Assembly (NCBI GenBank): GCA_964517495.1
Contig: CAZFER010000077.1
Coordinates: forward strand, 1-29,271
Origin: CAZFER01 sp964517495
Lineage (GTDB): Bacteria > Hinthialibacterota > Hinthialibacteria > Hinthialibacterales > Hinthialibacteraceae
Direction: 5' to 3'
Length of the DNA: 29,271 nucleotides
The position numbers were made by a program, and so were the translations under genes. Below the pieces are notes generated by a model. The model was not told where the DNA came from. It was given only the letters and a program-made list of their open reading frames with translations, and did not search any database. How positions within the stretch are numbered: position 1 is the first letter of the stretch; each line of letters starts with the position of its first letter. Of this stretch, positions 8,088 to 15,013 are shown in pieces.

Positions 8088-8756
8088 TTAAGGTATAATC
8101 TCTACCATCTCACCACCACGCAGGCCACAGGCATTGCCATCATCTGTATCAAGATGCATTTCATCAAGAAATTTCTCATTCACCCGAAGCTGGCAATCTT
8201 CCAGCAAGGTTCTTTTCGAGGTTTCAACCCGTACTTTAACTGTTTGATTATCCTTAAGCCCCCATTGCTGTGCAGATTGAGTCGATAAATGAATATGCCG
8301 ATTGGCTAGAATCACACCTTGTTTCAAATGAAGCACACCAACAGGCCCCACTAAAATCAAACCCACACTTCCTTCATGATTCCCTGAAGGTTTTACAGGT
8401 GGATCAATGCCTAAATAAATGGCGTCCGTTCTGGATACTTCCACTTGGGTAAATTTCCGTAATGGACCAAGAATTCGCACTTCCCCCAAACAACGCATTC
8501 GAGGACCCACCAGGGTTACCGATTGCTTGGTGGCAAATTCCCCCGGTTGATAAAGAGAATTGCGTTCTTCCAATTCAAAACCAGGCCCATAAAGAATATC
8601 CAAATGCTCCCGGCATAAGTGGCAATGACGAACAGACAAATTAACCGGGACAAGAATTTTCCCACTCACAGGAGATGGTGCTGATTCCTGCAAGCGCGAA
8701 ACGACTCTTCGTGTGATCTGTTCGATTAACGCAGCATCAAATTGAGGTTCGGGCAT
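8088..8756 (-). CDS. pduL: PduL-type phosphate acyltransferase
   Basis: This enzyme converts acyl-CoA plus phosphate to acyl phosphate, recycling CoA within the microcompartment. With numbering from the upstream TTG (8762), the zinc ligands are in RHCHL (His46, His48) and ANRHIHLS (His156, His158), with MHLDTDDGNACG (His203, Asp205) for the second metal. These are the paired PduL half-domains. Residues 8-27 (FDAALIEQITRRVVSRLQES) look like an encapsulation helix. I prefer ATG at 8756-8754 over the TTG, since GGGAAAG lies 7 bases upstream of it. The first half-motif carries Cys where most relatives have Val (usual form RHVHL). It follows the shell gene after 131 bp containing a terminator-like hairpin. 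No acetate kinase is present to use its product. Confidence 0.92.
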   Translation of the reverse strand: MPEPQFDAALIEQITRRVVSRLQESAPSPVSGKILVPVNLSVRHCHLCREHLDILYGPGFELEERNSLYQPGEFATKQSVTLVGPRMRCLGEVRILGPLRKFTQVEVSRTDAIYLGIDPPVKPSGNHEGSVGLILVGPVGVLHLKQGVILANRHIHLSTQSAQQWGLKDNQTVKVRVETSKRTLLEDCQLRVNEKFLDEMHLDTDDGNACGLRGGEMVEIIP

Positions 8757-8773
8757 GATCAAACTTTCCCACT

Positions 8774-8804
8774 AAAAAACCAAGCGTGGCAAAAATGCCA
8801 CGCT
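8774..8804 (-). terminator. Intra-operon hairpin with T-run (attenuating terminator)
   Basis: On the minus strand AGCGTGGCA and TGCCACGCT form a perfect 9-bp stem with a TTTT loop, followed by TGG and six T residues. This is a textbook intrinsic-terminator layout. It lies between the BMC-H gene and pduL, about 18 bases before the pduL ATG. Partial termination here would give more shell message than enzyme message. Confidence 0.75.
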
Positions 8805-8887
8805 ATGGGTGTGAATACGGACAACGTAACGTTAACATCACTCACATTGGCCCGCATGATGAAAACGTGGCCCATATTTCAGGTTTA

Positions 8888-9166
8888 TCAGCCTTTAGCG
8901 GGCAAAATATTTTCAATATCACCATGGGGTCGTGGAATCACATGAACGGAAACCACTTCTCCCACTTTGCGTGCTGCTGCAGCACCGGCATCTGTCGCTG
9001 CCTTTACGGCACCAACATCGCCACGCACCATAACGGTGACAAAACCACCACCGATTTTTTCTTTCCCAACAAGTGTAACACTCGCTGCCTTGACCATAGC
9101 GTCAGCTGCTTCGATTGCACCCACTAAACCGCGGGTTTCAACAAGTCCCAAGGCTCTTCCTTCCAC
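8888..9166 (-). CDS. BMC-H hexameric microcompartment shell protein (PduA/EutM-like)
   Basis: A single Pfam BMC domain that forms flat hexamers tiling the shell facets. The body reads LGLVETRGLVGAIEAADAMV, then KIGGGFVTVMVRGDVGAVKA, which includes the Gly-rich loop lining the central pore. An ATG at 9181 is in frame, but its only purine tract abuts it. GGAGG lies 8 bases before the GTG at 9166, and starting there gives (M)EGRALGLVETRG, which matches family N-termini; I therefore use GTG, 92 residues. No pentameric (EutN-type) or tandem-domain shell protein is near, so this locus alone cannot build a closed shell. First gene of the minus-strand operon. The C-terminus is slightly extended past the usual end with a PHGDIENILPAKG tail. 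Confidence 0.95.
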   Translation of the reverse strand: MEGRALGLVETRGLVGAIEAADAMVKAASVTLVGKEKIGGGFVTVMVRGDVGAVKAATDAGAAAARKVGEVVSVHVIPRPHGDIENILPAKG

Positions 9167-9261
9167 GGGATTATCCTCCATTTCCTTCTAAACGTACTCT
9201 TTTGAATGAGTGGCTTGACCCGTTTCAAAAACGGAAAAAAGGCACTTCAATTTTTAAAATG

Positions 9262-9290
9262 AGACTACTTATCAGTTGTTATCCTGTCAA
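9262..9290 (-). promoter_or_regulatory. Candidate sigma70 promoter of the microcompartment operon
   Basis: On the minus strand a perfect -35 box TTGACA (9290-9285) is followed by a 17-base spacer and TAGTCT (9267-9262), a 3/6 match to TATAAT. It lies about 100 bases upstream of the GTG start of the shell gene. A poor -10 box with a perfect -35 suits an activator-dependent or tightly controlled promoter, but this is inference. Confidence 0.4.
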
Positions 9291-9320
9291 GATGTTCGAA
9301 GCCTATAGCCTCAATTTCTC

Positions 9321-9334
9321 TCGGTATTTACCGA
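9321..9334. promoter_or_regulatory. Palindrome TCGGTATTTACCGA, candidate operator
   Basis: A perfect 6-bp inverted repeat with a 2-base centre, about 30 bases upstream of the candidate -35 box of the shell gene. The extended half TTTACCGAAA (9327-9336) recurs exactly, on the other strand, at 10542-10551 in the 5' leader of the DUF1080 gene. The sharing suggests one regulator for both units. The protein that binds is unknown. Confidence 0.35.
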
Positions 9335-9372
9335 AAAGCAATGTTCATTAACTCCCCGACTCACCAATTCCA

Positions 9373-10521
9373 TTAATCGAGTGGCTGAATTCGAACATCT
9401 TTAAACCGAATTACACTATCCCGGCGGTGCATTTGCAGGGATATATGCCCTTCCCGATTAACAGTCCGGTCATATTCCGCCGCCAACCTTCCATTCACCA
9501 ACACTTTGGAATGATCTCCCTGAGCAATAACCTGCATCAGAAACCACCGCCCATCCCTGGCATATAAATTCTTGGCAGAGGACCTGTTATAAATACTTCC
9601 AGTCATGTTTTTTGCGCCCTCGACATTGTAAATCTGCGCTTCATGACCACGGTCTCCCAGTTTATTCCATCGATAAAATATACCACCATTGGCTCTAGTG
9701 CTCGTATGAATATATGCCCAAAAATGGAAATCCTTGAATGTATCCTTTGTAATCGCATAGCCATTTCCATCCTCAGCCACCATCAAACCATCTTCGACTC
9801 GCCATTCCGCATCACCGATGATATCCCAGCCTTCAAAATCTTTCCCATTAAAAAGCGTAATCCATTCTTTTGACCTTTTTCCCCCCAGCTCTTTAATCCG
9901 GATATTCCGAAACCAGGCTTTACTCCCATGATCTTGAAAACCAATCGGTCCCTTGTGATTACGCCATTTCAACTGTTCATTTTCACTGGCATCCACATCA
10001 ATTACGACTATGTCGTTTAATGACACTTTGATTTTGGGCCAATCACACATAAGTTCCAATTCATTCCATTGATCCGCAGGATGAGCCGCATTCTTTTTCG
10101 GCGCCACAGCCCCATAAAGCGCCCCGGCAATATGAGCGGCAGGATCTCGGCCATACGAATCCATGATCTGAACCTCACCCCCAAGGCGTGAAATTCGCCC
10201 ATGAGGGGGTATATGAAAATAAAGGCCGCTATTCCCATTAGGAGCAATCTTGTATTCCAATCTTAGGATAAAATCCTCATAGGATTTTTCAGTGCCTAAA
10301 TAATGGCTGTCTTTGTCCTGGCAAACTATCATACCATCCTCAACCACAAATCCATCCGGTTTGCCCACATTTTCCCAGCCGCTCAAATCTTGACCATTAA
10401 ATAACGAAACAAAACCAGCCTCTTTCTCTTTATCCGTTAAAGCAAACACTTCTGGATTCAACAAAAAAGCACACACCCCTATAAACACAACCAGTTTGAA
10501 TAAATGCTCAACCTTACTCAT
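9373..10521 (-). CDS. Secreted tandem DUF1080 (3-keto-disaccharide hydrolase family) protein
   Basis: ATG at 10521 is preceded by AGGAGG at 9-base spacing, so longer in-frame starts upstream are rejected. The product has 382 residues. Residues 1-27 are a signal peptide with a hydrophobic core and cleavage near VFA-LT. Two DUF1080 domains follow, at about 35-212 and 219-380, each opening with the hallmark LFNGxD-x-GW (LFNGQDLSGW and LFNGKDFEGW). These jelly-roll lectin-like domains belong to the family that includes 3-keto-glycoside hydrolases/lyases acting on C3-oxidised sugars. A double copy is less usual than a single one, and the second domain is shorter and more diverged. It is the gene upstream of the microcompartment operon on the same strand, probably periplasmic. 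Substrate cannot be told. Confidence 0.85.
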   Translation of the reverse strand: MSKVEHLFKLVVFIGVCAFLLNPEVFALTDKEKEAGFVSLFNGQDLSGWENVGKPDGFVVEDGMIVCQDKDSHYLGTEKSYEDFILRLEYKIAPNGNSGLYFHIPPHGRISRLGGEVQIMDSYGRDPAAHIAGALYGAVAPKKNAAHPADQWNELELMCDWPKIKVSLNDIVVIDVDASENEQLKWRNHKGPIGFQDHGSKAWFRNIRIKELGGKRSKEWITLFNGKDFEGWDIIGDAEWRVEDGLMVAEDGNGYAITKDTFKDFHFWAYIHTSTRANGGIFYRWNKLGDRGHEAQIYNVEGAKNMTGSIYNRSSAKNLYARDGRWFLMQVIAQGDHSKVLVNGRLAAEYDRTVNREGHISLQMHRRDSVIRFKDVRIQPLD

Positions 10522-10638
10522 AAACACTTTCCTCCTATTAATTTCGGTAAACGAATCTCTTGATATTGTGAGGATTAAATAGTATTCATGCAATCCCAAG
10601 ATTGTTTTAAATATATCATAAAAAACTAAACCAGGTAA

Positions 10639-10667
10639 TTTACCACGTGTGCGAAACATGCTATAAT
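10639..10667 (+). promoter_or_regulatory. Extended -10 promoter for the Rpn-type gene
   Basis: TTTACC (10639-10644), a 17-base spacer and a perfect TATAAT (10662-10667) preceded by TG and one base (extended -10). Transcription would start near 10674, which places the GTG at 10647 outside the message and supports ATG 10713 as the start. Confidence 0.6.
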
Positions 10668-10712
10668 ACTATTGATTTAGTAATCAATCAACTCATCCCG
10701 GACTCGCAACAC

Positions 10713-11717
10713 ATGAACAAAAACAAATCATTTCCAGCCGATTTCGACAGCCCCTGGAAAGACATCCTGGATGTATTTTTCCAATCATTTATGAAATTGT
10801 TCTTTCCAAAGGTTCACGATGATATCGATTGGTCAAAAAAGTATGAATCATTGGATAAAGAACTCAATCAAATCGCTAACGAAGCAGCAGTTGGAAAACG
10901 GATAGTCGATAAACTTTTGAAAGTGTATCGAAAGAATGAAAAAGAAACCTGGGTAAACATTCATGTGGAGGTCCAATCACAAAGACGCCCCAATGTCGCT
11001 GAACGGATGTATATCTACAACAGTTTACTCTACTTACGTTTCAACAAACCTGTTATGAGCCTATTGGTTTTGGGCGATGATTCCCCCAATTGGCGGCCTG
11101 AGAGTTTCAAATATGATGTATGGGGCAGCCGCTTAACCTTGGAATACCGAACCGTTAAATTGTTGGATTATCGGGAACAAGAAGAAAAACTAAAGAAAAG
11201 TCGAAATCCATTCGCTTATTTTGTATTAGCCCACCTGAAAACACTGGCTTCAAAAAAGAACATTCAAAAGCGATTCAACTATAAAGAAGAAATCACAAAA
11301 AATATGTTGGAACAAGGATTTTCCGAATATAATATATATTCGCTATTAAAATTCATAGATACGATGATGACATTACCTTTTGATCTGGAACAGATATTTA
11401 TCGACAAAATCTATGATTACATGGAGGAAAAGAAAATGCCAACAATCGCTCCTTTCGAAAAAATGTGGCTAGACGAAGGCATAGAAAAAGGCATAGAAAA
11501 AGGTAGAAAAGAAGGAATATTGCAGGAAGCTCAGACCACCATAATCGATATTTTGAATGAAAGATTTGGCAAAATCCCTTCCACGCTTCCAAATTCAGTT
11601 AAAAAAATTGAGGACCATTCTGTTTTACGAGAACTTCGAAAACATGCCCTTAAAGTGAATTCCATCAAGGAATTCAAAAAATTGATCCAAGAAGCAAAAA
11701 ACAATAAAATCAATTAA
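10713..11717 (+). CDS. Rpn-family PD-(D/E)XK nuclease / putative transposase (YhgA-like)
   Basis: A 334-residue protein of the recombination-promoting nuclease family, formerly called putative transposase YhgA-like. The N-terminal half holds the nuclease core: VDKLLKVYR with Asp66, a strand-turn, and HVEVQSQ with Glu86 and Gln88, matching the D-(E)xQ form of this family. The C-terminal half is helical and ends with the charged repeat EGIEKGIEKGRKEG and a final segment ILNERFGKIPSTLP, as is usual in these proteins. The start is chosen because the promoter at 10639-10667 excludes the upstream GTG; no clear Shine-Dalgarno is seen. In E. coli family members are DNA endonucleases linked to RecA-independent recombination. 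Such genes often occur in many copies per genome. It stands alone. Confidence 0.75.
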   Translation: MNKNKSFPADFDSPWKDILDVFFQSFMKLFFPKVHDDIDWSKKYESLDKELNQIANEAAVGKRIVDKLLKVYRKNEKETWVNIHVEVQSQRRPNVAERMYIYNSLLYLRFNKPVMSLLVLGDDSPNWRPESFKYDVWGSRLTLEYRTVKLLDYREQEEKLKKSRNPFAYFVLAHLKTLASKKNIQKRFNYKEEITKNMLEQGFSEYNIYSLLKFIDTMMTLPFDLEQIFIDKIYDYMEEKKMPTIAPFEKMWLDEGIEKGIEKGRKEGILQEAQTTIIDILNERFGKIPSTLPNSVKKIEDHSVLRELRKHALKVNSIKEFKKLIQEAKNNKIN

Positions 11718-11810
11718 TTATCCTAATTCTATGACCTACCTGCTCACCTTTAATCACTCCTGGTAAAAATGAGATTATTAATTTTGTGTCAAAATTAATT
11801 GCAAATATAC

Positions 11811-11839
11811 TTGACAAGCACCTTCTTCTTTGCTAAAGT
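11811..11839 (+). promoter_or_regulatory. Strong sigma70-type promoter for the zinc-ribbon gene
   Basis: A perfect TTGACA (11811-11816), a 17-base spacer and TAAAGT (11834-11839, 4/6) with an extended TGC just before it. The start of transcription would fall near 11846, about 60 bases before the ATG. Confidence 0.6.
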
Positions 11840-11905
11840 AAGTAAAGTTATCAATAGTGCATTTTCTCCGGTTAGTATATAAAAACTTTGGAAAGAGGGT
11901 TTCTC

Positions 11906-12337
11906 ATGCACCGTTATGAAAAGCATCGTTTTGGAAACTGTATCGACTGTCACCTCTATGCCAAACTGGATGATGAAGCTCGATGCATGAAATGTGCTAT
12001 TAAAGAAACTGAACTGGTTGAAAAAACCGGTGATTACATCAGACAAAATCCCCGTGCTACGCGAGAGGAAATTATAGACGCCTTGAAGATCGATATCGAA
12101 CGGGTGGATAATTGGATTCGATCGAGAAAAATCAAACCCATTAACATGCAATTTACTTGCCCACGATGTGGCCATACTTCTGATAATAAATTGACCTGTT
12201 TTTGTGTTATGCCCTCATCCATAAAAGCCAAACCCCGTCAATCAAAAAACCAGCGTATAATCTTCTTGGAATTCCGTAATCAACGAGATCGTTTTGATCG
12301 AACCCGCAGTTTTAGATTAAAGCGATTGTTTGTTTAA
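11906..12337 (+). CDS. Small double zinc-ribbon protein with helix-turn-helix (YvyF-like)
   Basis: ATG at 11906, with AGAGGG about 6 bases upstream, gives 143 residues. Two zinc-ribbon-like pairs, CIDC (12-15) and CMKC (27-30), are followed by a helical segment at 40-75 (YIRQNPRATREEIIDALKID, then VDNWIRSRKI). That segment has the layout of the helix-turn-helix in YvyF/TIGR03826 proteins, where a degraded-zinc-finger start precedes a MerR-like recognition helix. A second metal site, CPRC (85-88) with CFC (98-100), follows, then a basic Arg/Lys-rich tail of about 40 residues. YvyF is linked to flagellar regulation in Firmicutes, but no flagellar genes are near. DNA or RNA binding is a reasonable inference; the target is unknown. 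Confidence 0.55.
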   Translation: MHRYEKHRFGNCIDCHLYAKLDDEARCMKCAIKETELVEKTGDYIRQNPRATREEIIDALKIDIERVDNWIRSRKIKPINMQFTCPRCGHTSDNKLTCFCVMPSSIKAKPRQSKNQRIIFLEFRNQRDRFDRTRSFRLKRLFV

Positions 12338-12390
12338 TTTAGTTCTTTCCCGCGTTTACTATAAATCCACAAACTTGTGCTATTCCGGCC

Positions 12391-12419
12391 TTGGTCCTTA
12401 TCACTGAATCTGTTATGGT
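12391..12419 (+). promoter_or_regulatory. Candidate promoter for the transporter-kdsD-kdsA operon
   Basis: TTGGTC (12391-12396), a 17-base spacer and TATGGT (12414-12419) with an extended -10 TGT. Each box is an imperfect match. It lies 34 bases before the transporter start. Confidence 0.35.
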
Positions 12420-12452
12420 TATGATCAATGCATCATAGGGGAGTGTGAATCT

Positions 12453-13991
12453 ATGGCATTAGAGATTAAACCTGCACACGATAAGAATCCCTGGCTAAGT
12501 TGGTTGTGGCTGTTGCTTGGCCCTTTTTTGTTTGTTGTGATAATGCTCCTTCCCCCTCCAGAAAATTTGAGTGAAAGTGGAAAAGAGGTTGGTGCAGTCG
12601 CTGTTTGGATGTCTACCTGGTGGTTGACCGGCATTATACCCGTGGGTGCCACGGCATTGCTTCCCTTCGCCTTATTCCCTTGGCTGGGTGTGATGAAAGG
12701 CGATGAAGCCATCCAGCATTTTGCTCATTGGATCATCTTTCTGATGATGGGCGGCTTTATGCTGGCCCAAGCCATGGAGCGCTGGAACCTGCATCGGCGA
12801 ATTGCATTGGCCGTCATCGATTGGTTGGGAGCAACGCCACGTAAAATTGTGCTGGGCTTTATGATTGCCACCGCCCTGATTTCCATGTGGATCAGTAACA
12901 CCTCCACCTCCTTGATGATGCTTCCCGTAGCTGCGGCGGTCTTAAAGAAATTCAGTGAATTTGCGGATGAAGATTTGTGTAACAAAATATCCCCCGCCTT
13001 AATGCTTTCCATTGCCTACGCGGCTTCTATCGGTGGTGTTGGGACCTTGATCGGGACGCCACCCAATGGGATTTTTGTTAGTCAGGCCAGTGAACTTTAT
13101 GGGCAGGCCATCGGCTTTTACGAATGGCTTAAAGTCGGCCTGCCATTTGTGATTGTCATTCTGCCATTGGCCTGGATTTATCTAGTCAGGATACAATTTC
13201 CACTTCCTTCACGCACAAAAGGTGGAAGCGAACAAGTTATCCGTGAAGAACGCCAAAAACTTGGCCCCATGCATCGTGGTGAAATTTATGTGGCTATCAT
13301 ATTTGTATTGACCGCTTTAGGTTGGATATTTCGAAAAAGCCTTTCGATTGGCAATTTTACCATCCCTGGTCTCGTGACGGTATTCGAATCAGTGAACAGC
13401 GATGCCACCATTGCTGTGGGGGCAGCAATTCTACTTTTTGCTATTCCAGTGGATATCAAAAAGCGTGAATTTGTTTTGGACATGAAAACCGCCTTAAAGA
13501 TTCCATGGGATATCCTCTTGATATTTGGTGGAGGTATATGTCTGGCCAATGGATTTACCGAATCAAAACTGTCGGAATGGATAGCCACTCAACTCAACTT
13601 TCTGAGCGGCTACCATCCCTTCATCATCGTGCTGGTCTGCGTCGCCTCTGTAACTTTCCTGACCGAGGTCACCTCCAATTCCGCATGTGCCACAATATTT
13701 ATTCCCATTATGGCGGCCTTGGCAGTTGGGATCGGCCAACATCCCTATCTTTTAATGATCCCCACCTGTGTGGCAACTTCAATGGCCTTCATGCTGCCCG
13801 TGGCGACGCCACCTAATGCCGTTGTTTTTGGTTCAGGCTATATTTCCATTCAACAAATGTCTCGAACGGGCTTTTGGATGAACCTGGTCGCGATTACCAT
13901 AATCACATTTATTTCAGTTACCTTGATTACCTCTATTTTAGGGATTGAATTGAATACGGTTCCTCAATGGGCCACCATACAAACAGAATAG
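12453..13991 (+). CDS. DASS/SLC13-family sodium:dicarboxylate symporter
   Basis: A 512-residue inner-membrane transporter of the divalent anion:sodium symporter family (VcINDY/CitT-like), expected to import C4 dicarboxylates or related anions with Na+. Both signature repeats are present: SNTSTSLMMLP with the first SNT at 148-150 followed by GTPPNG at 201-206, and TSNSACATIFIPI with SNS at 408-410 followed by ATPPNAVVFGSG at 451-462. These form the two sodium sites and the substrate clamp. The second SNT motif is SNS here. The ATG has GGGGAG upstream at 9 bases. It is the first gene of an apparent operon with kdsD, which starts 9 bases after its stop. A link between this transporter and KDO synthesis is not known to me. 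Confidence 0.9.
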   Translation: MALEIKPAHDKNPWLSWLWLLLGPFLFVVIMLLPPPENLSESGKEVGAVAVWMSTWWLTGIIPVGATALLPFALFPWLGVMKGDEAIQHFAHWIIFLMMGGFMLAQAMERWNLHRRIALAVIDWLGATPRKIVLGFMIATALISMWISNTSTSLMMLPVAAAVLKKFSEFADEDLCNKISPALMLSIAYAASIGGVGTLIGTPPNGIFVSQASELYGQAIGFYEWLKVGLPFVIVILPLAWIYLVRIQFPLPSRTKGGSEQVIREERQKLGPMHRGEIYVAIIFVLTALGWIFRKSLSIGNFTIPGLVTVFESVNSDATIAVGAAILLFAIPVDIKKREFVLDMKTALKIPWDILLIFGGGICLANGFTESKLSEWIATQLNFLSGYHPFIIVLVCVASVTFLTEVTSNSACATIFIPIMAALAVGIGQHPYLLMIPTCVATSMAFMLPVATPPNAVVFGSGYISIQQMSRTGFWMNLVAITIITFISVTLITSILGIELNTVPQWATIQTE

Positions 13992-14000
13992 AAACACTCA

Positions 14001-14996
14001 ATGGATAGTATCCTTTTTGATAAAACCCAATGCATTGAGATTATCCAATCCACTCTTTTTCGAGAGGCCCGGGCAATTAACGATTTGGCGGCTCGAGTCG
14101 ATGAAACCATCGTTGATGCCGTCCAACTTATTCTAAATCACTCAGGAAAAATCATCGTATCAGGGATTGGAAAATCCGGCCATATCGCTCAAAAAATAAC
14201 CGCTACCTTTTGCAGTACTGGCACACCGGCTGTTTATCTTCATCCTTCAGAAGCCTTGCATGGCGATTTGGGCATTTATGCTCCTGGCGATCCAACCGTG
14301 TTAATATCCAAAAGTGGAAGCACCCATGAATTACTAAGACTGATCCCCATTCTACGCTCATTGAAATCCAAAATTATTGCCATCGTGAGCAATCTCGATT
14401 CCCCCTTGGCACGCCAGGTGGATATTGTGCTCAATGCCTGTATCAAACGCGAGGCCGATCCTTTGGGATTAGCGCCTACCGCCAGCACAATGGCGGCAAT
14501 GGCTATAGGGGATGCTCTGGCTTCGGGTTTAATGTTTGCCCGCCGGTTTACAGAAGAGGATTTCGCAGGTTTCCATCCAGGAGGACAATTGGGACGCAAC
14601 CTCTTATTAAATGTCTCTGATGTGATGCATCCCGAACACAAAGTCGCAAAGATATCACCACAAACGCCGTTCAAAAATGTGATCGTCGCAATGACGGAAT
14701 TCAATCTAGGTGCGGCATGTGTCATCGACGAAAATAGGCGGCTTTTAGGTCTAATCACAGACGGCGACTTACGTCGAATTCTGCTTAAATACGATGATAT
14801 CCGTACCCTGCGAGCCGGAGAAATTATGACCCAATCCCCGATTACCATTCCACCCGATGCCCCCTTGAAGGATGCGTTACAGCTCATGGAAGACCGCCCA
14901 TCACAAATTTCAGTCTTACCCGTGGTTGATCCATTGGCAAACCGTTGGCTAGGATTGGTAAGGGTTCATGATATTTATCAACCCATTTTAGTTTAA
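14001..14996 (+). CDS. kdsD: D-arabinose 5-phosphate isomerase
   Basis: This enzyme converts ribulose 5-phosphate to arabinose 5-phosphate, the first step to KDO for lipopolysaccharide. The product has 331 residues. The N-terminal SIS domain (about 40-175) has SGIGKSGHIAQK at 54-65, the HPSEALHGDLG metal/active-site segment at 81-91, SKSGST at 103-108 for phosphate binding, and FHPGGQLGRN with His192 as the likely catalytic histidine. Two CBS domains fill 205-331, the first opening with LLNVSDVM and the second with AGEIMTQSP. Length matches KdsD/GutQ. The context with kdsA favours KdsD over GutQ. No phosphatase kdsC or synthetase kdsB is next to it. Confidence 0.93.
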   Translation: MDSILFDKTQCIEIIQSTLFREARAINDLAARVDETIVDAVQLILNHSGKIIVSGIGKSGHIAQKITATFCSTGTPAVYLHPSEALHGDLGIYAPGDPTVLISKSGSTHELLRLIPILRSLKSKIIAIVSNLDSPLARQVDIVLNACIKREADPLGLAPTASTMAAMAIGDALASGLMFARRFTEEDFAGFHPGGQLGRNLLLNVSDVMHPEHKVAKISPQTPFKNVIVAMTEFNLGAACVIDENRRLLGLITDGDLRRILLKYDDIRTLRAGEIMTQSPITIPPDAPLKDALQLMEDRPSQISVLPVVDPLANRWLGLVRVHDIYQPILV

Positions 14997-15013
14997 TGAA
15001 TCAGGGATTTTTT

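Noticed and set aside
9167..9181. ATG start five codons upstream in the shell gene
   Set aside because: The purine tract abuts the ATG, whereas GGAGG is well placed for the GTG at 9166, and the resulting N-terminus fits the BMC-H family.
10522..10659. A 46-codon N-terminal extension of the DUF1080 protein
   Set aside because: The internal ATG at 10521 has AGGAGG at good spacing and starts a normal signal peptide; the extension would bury it and runs through the promoter region of the divergent gene.
14276..14887. Long minus-strand open frame (203 codons) across kdsD
   Set aside because: It lies wholly within the well-supported kdsD gene and has no family resemblance; it is an antisense shadow.
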